In this document: in pieces, positions 59,390-64,000 of the stretch
Layout of the letters: each line of letters opens with the position of its first letter
How positions within the stretch are numbered: position 1 is the first letter of the stretch
Source: Nocardia miyunensis NBRC 108239
GTDB lineage: Bacteria; Actinomycetota; Actinomycetes; Mycobacteriales; Mycobacteriaceae
Length of the DNA: 64,000 bases
Assembly: GCF_001613065.1 (NCBI RefSeq)
Contig: NZ_BDBQ01000085.1
Location: 16,965 to 80,964, forward strand
Reading direction: 5' to 3'
Made by a program: the position numbers and the translations under genes
The notes under the pieces: generated by a model
Seen by the model: only the letters and a program-made list of their open reading frames with translations
What the model was told of the DNA's origin: nothing
The model's database searches: none

Positions 59390-59592
59390 CGCGCGACCGC
59401 CATCCACTCGTCGCGGAACGCCTCGAATCGCGGGACGCCCCCGACGACGTCGCGGAAGAAAGCGGCTCGCTGCTCGGCCGGTCGGCCGAGGACGCAGGAC
59501 ACGATGTCCGAGCGGTGTGTCGCGGCCGAATCCTCCACCGAGACGGCCGAGCGGGCAGCGGGACGAAATGACACGGGTGTTATTCCTCTCAT
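59386..59592 (-). CDS. Small hypothetical protein coupled to the SDR gene
   Basis: A 68-residue frame ends in a TGA overlapping the SDR ATG. The product (MRGITPVSFRPAARSAVSVEDSAATHRSDIVSCVLGRPAEQRAAFFRDVVGGVPRFEAFRDEWMAVAR) has a helical, protein-like C-terminal half but no family I know. The ribosome site is weak. The overlap is the main support. Confidence 0.45.
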   Translation of the reverse strand: MRGITPVSFRPAARSAVSVEDSAATHRSDIVSCVLGRPAEQRAAFFRDVVGGVPRFEAFRDEWMAVAR

Positions 59593-59666
59593 GACGCGGC
59601 AAGGTGCACCGTAAACCCGCCGGAGCGAAGCGGAGGTAAAGGATTCAGCACAGTTAGACTGACCGG

Positions 59667-60203
59667 GTGTCTCCGGCCGATCGCGCGAACAGTCGACGCC
59701 GCCAACCCCGGCGCCGCGGTTCGGCCGGTAATGCGGCCACCCCAAGGATGCGCACCGTGCGCGAAACCTCCGCGGGCGGGTTGGTCGTCGACGGGCTGGA
59801 CGGCCCCCGCGACAAACGGTGCGCGGCCCTGATCGGCCGCACCGACCGACGCGGGCGGCTGCTGTGGTCGCTGCCGAAGGGACATATCGAGCAGGGCGAG
59901 ACCGCCGAACAGACCGCGGTGCGCGAGGTCGCCGAGGAGACCGGGATCAACGGTCTGGTCGTCGCCGAACTCGGCAGCATCGATTACTGGTTCGTCACCG
60001 AGGGACGACGGGTACACAAAACAGTGCACCACTATTTGATGCGTTCGGTCGGCGGCGAGCTCTCGGACGCCGATATAGAAGTCACCCAGGTTGCCTGGGT
60101 TCCACTCACCGACCTGGATTCCCGGCTGGCATACGCCGATGAGCGCCGGCTGGCGGAGGTCGCGAATCGCCTGATCGACCGGATGGAGAACGGCAAACAA
60201 TGA
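59667..60203 (+). CDS. mutT4: NUDIX hydrolase, MutT4 type
   Basis: This 178-residue protein has the NUDIX box GHIEQGETAEQTAVREVAEETGI (about residues 73-95) and the C-terminal strand region VHKTVHHYLMRSVGGELS. An Arg-rich N-terminus of about 30 residues precedes the fold. It sits between pcnA and the Rv3909-like gene, as Rv3908 (mutT4) does in M. tuberculosis. Members hydrolyse (deoxy)nucleoside diphosphate derivatives or oxidised nucleotides; the actual substrate is not shown. The start is GTG 59667. Confidence 0.9.
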   Translation: MSPADRANSRRRQPRRRGSAGNAATPRMRTVRETSAGGLVVDGLDGPRDKRCAALIGRTDRRGRLLWSLPKGHIEQGETAEQTAVREVAEETGINGLVVAELGSIDYWFVTEGRRVHKTVHHYLMRSVGGELSDADIEVTQVAWVPLTDLDSRLAYADERRLAEVANRLIDRMENGKQ

Positions 60204-60225
60204 CGCATGCGGGTCGGAGGCGTCA

Positions 60226-62805
60226 ATGAGTCAGTTCATCGACGCCCCGCAGGCGCGGGCGCGCGCACTGTCTCGACACCGTTGGGCACTGTCTCGACAC
60301 CGCGGGGCGGCGATTCTCGCCGTCCTGGCCCTCGCCGTGCTGAACATCGCGCTCACCGGCCCGGCCGCCGCAGAACCGTCGGGGGTCGGCGATTCCTCCT
60401 CGGCGCCGAAATTCCTCAAGCTCACCCTCGATTCGGTATCCCCGAATACGGTCACCACCAGCAGTGACTCGGTGGTCACCATCGCCGGGACGGTCACCAA
60501 TATCGGTGATCGGGTGGTGGACGACATCGAGGTGCGAACCCAGCGCACCGGTGCGATCACCGATCCCCGCGGACTGCGTTCGGCGCTGCGGCTGGACCAG
60601 TCGAGTTACACCGTCAACACGCCGTTCGTGGACGTCGCGGACCGGTTGAGTCCCGGACAGCGCAAGCAGTTCACCCTTCGTGTGGGTGTGCGCCCCGGTA
60701 GTAAGGGCACGCCGGGGAGCGCGCCGGTCACCGCATCCCTGGACATCACCGGGCCCGGGGTGTATCCGCTGCTGCTGAACGTCAACGGGACGCCCGCCTA
60801 CGGCGGTCAGGCCCGCCTGGACGACGCGCGTTTCCTGCTCCCGGTGCTGGGCCTGCCCTCGCCGACGGGTGATTCGGATCAGAAGACCGTTTCGGCCCCG
60901 ACCGACGCGCCCGTCGCGACCACCATGCTGTGGCCGCTGGCCGACCGGCCCCGGCTGGTCGCCGGAATCCCGGGCTCGGTCGGCGACAAGGCACTGCTGA
61001 CCGATGACGAGCTGGCCGGTGAGCTGGCCACCGGCGGACGCCTGGACCAGTTGCTGGGTGCGCTGGAATCGGCGGTCCACCCCGATTCGGCCGGGACCGG
61101 GGCCAATGTCGCGAACGCGCTGTGCCTGGCCGTGGATCCCGATCTGCTGCTCACCGTGTCGGATATGACCACCGGATATCGGGTGCTGGCCAGTCCGTCC
61201 GACCCGGACGGCCCGACTCGTGACGGCACCGGCACCGACGCCGCCAAGGCGTGGCTGAACCGGTTGCGCACGCTGGCCCCGACGATGTGCACCGTCAGCC
61301 TGCCGTTCGCGCAGGTCGACCTGTCCGCCCTGGCGGCCGTGCACGATTCGGCGCTGACCTCCCGCGCGATCTCCTCGCCCACCGAACTGGTCGATCAGAT
61401 CCTGTCGATGAGATCGGTGCACGGGGTGAGCCTGCCCGAATCCGGCAGCATCAACTCCGATGCCGCGACGATGCTGAGCCAGCACGGCTTCACCTCCGCG
61501 GTACTGGCCGACAACGCCGTCGCACCCGCCGGGACCTCCAGCGGTTCGGGCTCCTCGACGCACACCGCGACGACGGTATCGGCGAGTTCGAGCACCGCGA
61601 GCCCTTCGACCGTGCGGCTGCCCGGTCCGACGCCGCCCGCGGCCGCCGCGCCGTCGAGCGGAAACTCCGCCGCCACGCCCGATCAGGGCATGAAGGTGTC
61701 CACCTTCGACATCTGGCCCGCCACCGCGCTGGCCGCGGTCGGGTCCAATCCGCCGACGCCCGCGTTCACCCCGGCGAACGTGCGTTACGACGTGGCCAAG
61801 GATTCCCGGACCGCACGTCTGCAGGACGCGCTCGGTGCGATGTCGTGGACCGCGCTCAATCCCCAGCCGAATCGGCCGCGTTCGCAACTGCTCATGCCGC
61901 CGCAGCAGTGGAGCGCCAACCGTGACGAGGCCACCACGCTGCTCACCCAGTTGCAGACATTGATCCACAGCGGTCTGGCGACGCCGCGGTCGTTCCAGGA
62001 TCTGCTTGCCGTCCAAGCTGATTCGCACCCGTACGAGGTGAGTTATTCCGCCGGCGCGGCCGCCGACGCGGTGCCCGGCAGGTTCACCGCACCGGTCCAG
62101 CAGCAGGCCGGACGGATCACCGATCTGATGAACACCCTGGTCGAGGTGCCGCAGCAGGAGCCGACACCGCGCACCTTCCTGACCCCGCTGCGGGACGATC
62201 TGGTGCGGACGTTGTCGCTGTCCGACCGGACCAGCACCGGTTCCCAGGCCGACACCGCCGCGCAACGCCGCCTCGACCAGAGCACCACGGCCCTGGACGG
62301 ACTGTTCCGATCGGTCACCGTGCTGCCCCCGGGCGGGGTGTACACCCTGGCCTCGGAGCAGAGTCCGCTGCTGCTGGTCGCCCGGAACGAACTGCCGGTC
62401 GCGGCCCGTATCCGGTTCAAGATCGGTGTTCCGTCCGGCACCGATATCACCGATATCGGCGAGCAGACGCTCCCCGCCGAGGGCACTCGGTCGTTCCAGA
62501 TTCCGACGAAGGTCAGCGACAGCCGAAATCTGATGATTCCGATCTCCATTACCACACCCGACGGGATTGCGCTCGGCAACGCCACCTCGGTCAAGGTACG
62601 GTCCAACGCATACGGTTCAGCGTTGGCGATAATTACCGCATGTGCCGGTGCACTGCTGTTCCTGTTGGCCGGTCGCCGCTTGTGGCGGCGCTTCCGGGGA
62701 CAGCCCGATCCGGCCGACGAGGGGTTGGACCCGGGGAAGCGACGCAGGCTGAACAGGTACCTGCGCGCGCGGAAGCGGGTCCTGCAGCGACAGGAGACAC
62801 CATGA
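60226..62805 (+). CDS. Rv3909-like large secreted/membrane protein
   Basis: This 859-residue protein has an N-terminal signal (GAAILAVLALAVLNIALTGPAAAEP). It has a long extracytoplasmic part that begins with an Ig-like domain (LKLTLDSVSPNTVTTSSDSVVTIAGTVTNIGDRVVDDIEV, about residues 65-105), and a single C-terminal membrane helix (ALAIITACAGALLFLLAGRRLWRRF, about residues 808-832) with a basic tail. The position between mutT4 and murJ and the topology match Rv3909 (DUF6049-type). It may act with MurJ in cell-wall precursor export, but no role is proven. A Ser/Thr-rich segment lies near 425-480. A GGAGG site precedes the ATG. Confidence 0.82.
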   Translation: MSQFIDAPQARARALSRHRWALSRHRGAAILAVLALAVLNIALTGPAAAEPSGVGDSSSAPKFLKLTLDSVSPNTVTTSSDSVVTIAGTVTNIGDRVVDDIEVRTQRTGAITDPRGLRSALRLDQSSYTVNTPFVDVADRLSPGQRKQFTLRVGVRPGSKGTPGSAPVTASLDITGPGVYPLLLNVNGTPAYGGQARLDDARFLLPVLGLPSPTGDSDQKTVSAPTDAPVATTMLWPLADRPRLVAGIPGSVGDKALLTDDELAGELATGGRLDQLLGALESAVHPDSAGTGANVANALCLAVDPDLLLTVSDMTTGYRVLASPSDPDGPTRDGTGTDAAKAWLNRLRTLAPTMCTVSLPFAQVDLSALAAVHDSALTSRAISSPTELVDQILSMRSVHGVSLPESGSINSDAATMLSQHGFTSAVLADNAVAPAGTSSGSGSSTHTATTVSASSSTASPSTVRLPGPTPPAAAAPSSGNSAATPDQGMKVSTFDIWPATALAAVGSNPPTPAFTPANVRYDVAKDSRTARLQDALGAMSWTALNPQPNRPRSQLLMPPQQWSANRDEATTLLTQLQTLIHSGLATPRSFQDLLAVQADSHPYEVSYSAGAAADAVPGRFTAPVQQQAGRITDLMNTLVEVPQQEPTPRTFLTPLRDDLVRTLSLSDRTSTGSQADTAAQRRLDQSTTALDGLFRSVTVLPPGGVYTLASEQSPLLLVARNELPVAARIRFKIGVPSGTDITDIGEQTLPAEGTRSFQIPTKVSDSRNLMIPISITTPDGIALGNATSVKVRSNAYGSALAIITACAGALLFLLAGRRLWRRFRGQPDPADEGLDPGKRRRLNRYLRARKRVLQRQETP
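60265..60302 (+). repeat. In-frame 21-bp tandem duplication in the Rv3909-like gene
   Basis: A 17-base segment (60265-60281) recurs exactly at 60286-60302 with a 21-base period. It repeats seven residues, ALSRHRW then ALSRHRG, just before the signal helix. Confidence 0.7.
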
Positions 62806-62927
62806 TCCAGTACAGCGATCGAGCGGACGGGGCCGGATACGGCACGGCCGCTCTGGGTGTCCCGTCGTGCCCGGGTGAGTTCGCCGACGCGTCCGGGCCC
62901 GTCCGCCCGGCGCCGGGGGTCCGATGA
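62802..62927 (+). CDS. Small ORF between the Rv3909-like gene and murJ
   Basis: A 41-residue frame starts at an ATG that overlaps the previous TGA and has a perfect CAGGAG site. It ends in a TGA that overlaps the murJ ATG. The product (MIQYSDRADGAGYGTAALG...) has no recognisable domain. The double ATGA overlap and good ribosome site make translation likely, at least as a coupling peptide. Confidence 0.42.
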   Translation: MIQYSDRADGAGYGTAALGVPSCPGEFADASGPVRPAPGVR

Positions 62928-64000
62928 GTGAATACGACGACCCTCGCCACATGGATCCGGCCGGAGACGATTCGTCCCGGCGGCGGCCGCCTGCCGCACC
63001 GTGGGAGCGAGGAACCGCGCCGGACCAGTTCGGCGAGCCGGAGGTTCAGCAGCAGCCGGATGCTCGGCCGCTGCGGGTGCCGCTGACCGGACCCATTCCT
63101 CAGGTGTCGCAGGCCGATCCGCGCGGCCCCGAGCAGATGCCGCCCAGCGGGACCGTGCGACGCGTCCCACCGGACCGCCGGCCCACCGAGATGCCGCCGA
63201 GCGGTGCCGCGCGTCAGGTTCCGCCGCCGAACGGCGCGGACCGCCGTCCTCCGCCGGACCGCATGCCGCCCGGTCCGGACCAGCGTCCGCCCAGCGGAAC
63301 CATGCGACGGGTACCGCCGCCCGACGCCGACCGGATGCCACCCCGCCGCATGCCCCCGGCCGGGCCCGATCCGACATTCCCGGACGAAACAGTCCGACCG
63401 CCACGCCGAGGCGGACCGGACCAACGCCCGCCCAGCGGAACCATGCGACGGGTACCTCGGGGCGGACCGGATCAGACGCCCCCGGACGAGCCCGTGCGGC
63501 CGACACGCCAGGGTGGACCCGATCAGCGTCCGCCCAGCGGAGCCATGCGTCGCGTACCGCCGGGCGACCCGGACCAGATGCCCCCGGGCGGAACCACCCG
63601 CCGCATGCCCCCGGCCGGACCCGACCCGGCATTCCCGGACGAAACAGTCCGGCGACCACGCCGGGGCCGACCGGACCGTCCGCCCAGCGGGACCGATCGA
63701 CCGGTGCCCCCGGACGGGCCCGGCCAGACACCTCCGGACGAGCCGACCCGCCGGACACGTTCGGCCGGACCGGATCGACGTCCGCCGACCGGGTCCATGC
63801 GACAGACGCCGCCGGACCGCCGGACCGCCGACGCCGGACCGCCGAGCGGTGCCGTGCGCCGGACACCGCGCGGACCGGTCCGCCGGACCGCACAGGACCC
63901 GCCCGCTTCCGGTCCGATCCGGCCGGACCAGCAGCCACCGACCGGTGCGGGCCGCCGTGTCCCGCCGAAGGGCAGACCGCCCGCGCCGCCGAGTGGTCCG
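62924..64000 (+). CDS. murJ: N-terminal region of a MurJ/MviN-type lipid II flippase (partial)
   Basis: The frame opens at ATG 62924 and runs off the right edge (359 codons here). Only a hydrophilic, disordered Pro/Arg-rich region is visible. It consists of imperfect repeats of PDQRPPSGTMRRVP and relatives. No transmembrane helix has started by the window edge, so the assignment to MurJ rests on position after the Rv3909-like gene, as in mycobacteria (Rv3910). Mycobacterial MurJ carries cytoplasmic extensions, but a long N-terminal repeat tract like this is unusual. Confidence 0.6.
   Translation, partial: MSEYDDPRHMDPAGDDSSRRRPPAAPWERGTAPDQFGEPEVQQQPDARPLRVPLTGPIPQVSQADPRGPEQMPPSGTVRRVPPDRRPTEMPPSGAARQVPPPNGADRRPPPDRMPPGPDQRPPSGTMRRVPPPDADRMPPRRMPPAGPDPTFPDETVRPPRRGGPDQRPPSGTMRRVPRGGPDQTPPDEPVRPTRQGGPDQRPPSGAMRRVPPGDPDQMPPGGTTRRMPPAGPDPAFPDETVRRPRRGRPDRPPSGTDRPVPPDGPGQTPPDEPTRRTRSAGPDRRPPTGSMRQTPPDRRTADAGPPSGAVRRTPRGPVRRTAQDPPASGPIRPDQQPPTGAGRRVPPKGRPPAPPSGP
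63120..63990 (+). repeat. Degenerate coding repeats rich in Pro and Arg
   Basis: About a dozen units of roughly 14-25 residues share the core PPSG(T/A)(M/V)RRVP, usually preceded by GPDQ or DPDQ. A larger pair, RRMPPAGPDP(T/A)FPDETVR, occurs twice (about 63333-63390 and 63600-63657). The repeats keep one frame, so selection or unit-wise expansion acts on the protein. Confidence 0.72.

Noticed and set aside
62043..63938. A 631-codon minus-strand ORF and other long ORFs opposite the murJ N-terminus
   Set aside because: They are shadows of the plus-strand Pro/Arg repeat frame. The plus frame has a start coupled to its neighbour and a protein-like repeat pattern; the minus frame is an Arg/Gly/Ser-rich reading without domains.
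63120..63990. CRISPR-like array
   Set aside because: The repeats are imperfect, vary in length, keep one reading frame and lack uniform spacers. They are coding repeats.
1..64000. tRNA, rRNA, intact insertion sequences or prophage genes
   Set aside because: I read for T-loop patterns, rRNA motifs, transposase DDE patterns and integrases and found none. A covariance-model scan could still reveal something I missed.

Overview
The window is a high-G+C chromosome segment from a mycolic-acid actinomycete, most likely Nocardia or a close relative. The evidence is a canonical mce operon (yrbEA-yrbEB-mceABCDEF), a DinB2-type polymerase IV, Zmp1-like M13 peptidases, an AfsR-type regulator, secreted enzymes with actinobacterial signal peptides, and the order pcnA / mutT4 / Rv3909-like / murJ at the right edge. 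In mycobacteria that order lies a short distance from oriC, so the origin is probably to the right of this window.

Layout. 0.2-7 kb: enoyl-CoA hydratase, dinB, a PaaI-like thioesterase, an aromatic-type FAD monooxygenase and lon, which has two HspR-type (HAIR) operators upstream. 7.4-13 kb: a TetR regulator, a large AfsR-like regulator, a FAD monooxygenase and a VOC protein. 13.3-19.2 kb: a membrane protein overlapping a PrsW protease, a zinc alcohol dehydrogenase, a DUF445 protein, a TIGR03084-type protein and a secreted protein. 19.6-20.2 kb: gene remnants, including the C-termini of a divergent TetR/oxidoreductase pair fused by a deletion. 20.2-22.7 kb: lhgO, a SRPBCC protein and RNase HI. 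22.8-32.6 kb: the mce lipid-import operon on the minus strand, with an Mce-associated gene at its end. 33-39.3 kb: a secreted S1 protease, an MFS exporter, a small secreted protein, a P450 and an L,D-transpeptidase. 39.4-42.7 kb: ugpA-ugpE-ugpB without an adjacent ATPase. 42.7-46.8 kb: two tandem M13 peptidases. 46.9-51.6 kb: a DUF4190-like protein, a pirin, an MFS protein and a DUF4185-type secreted protein. 51.6-56.2 kb: a molybdate operon (HTH-TOBE regulator, modA, modB, modC). 56.2-64 kb: a LmeA-like protein, pcnA, an SDR, mutT4, the Rv3909-like protein and the N-terminus of murJ.

The most striking feature is a short palindromic repeat family of 66-69 bp with four copies. Two are identical and tandem between yrbEB and mceA, one lies in the 5' part of mceE, and one lies inside lon. 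The copies share a central core (31 bp identical between lon and the tandem pair), but each has its own unrelated outer arms that are still complementary, and the inner 5-bp stem changes in a compensatory way. The lon and mceE copies are read in frame as about 22-23 extra residues. The tandem pair forms a small ORF that overlaps the yrbEB stop and the mceA start. This behaviour resembles the Rickettsia palindromic elements that insert into coding genes. I do not know a described equivalent in Nocardia.
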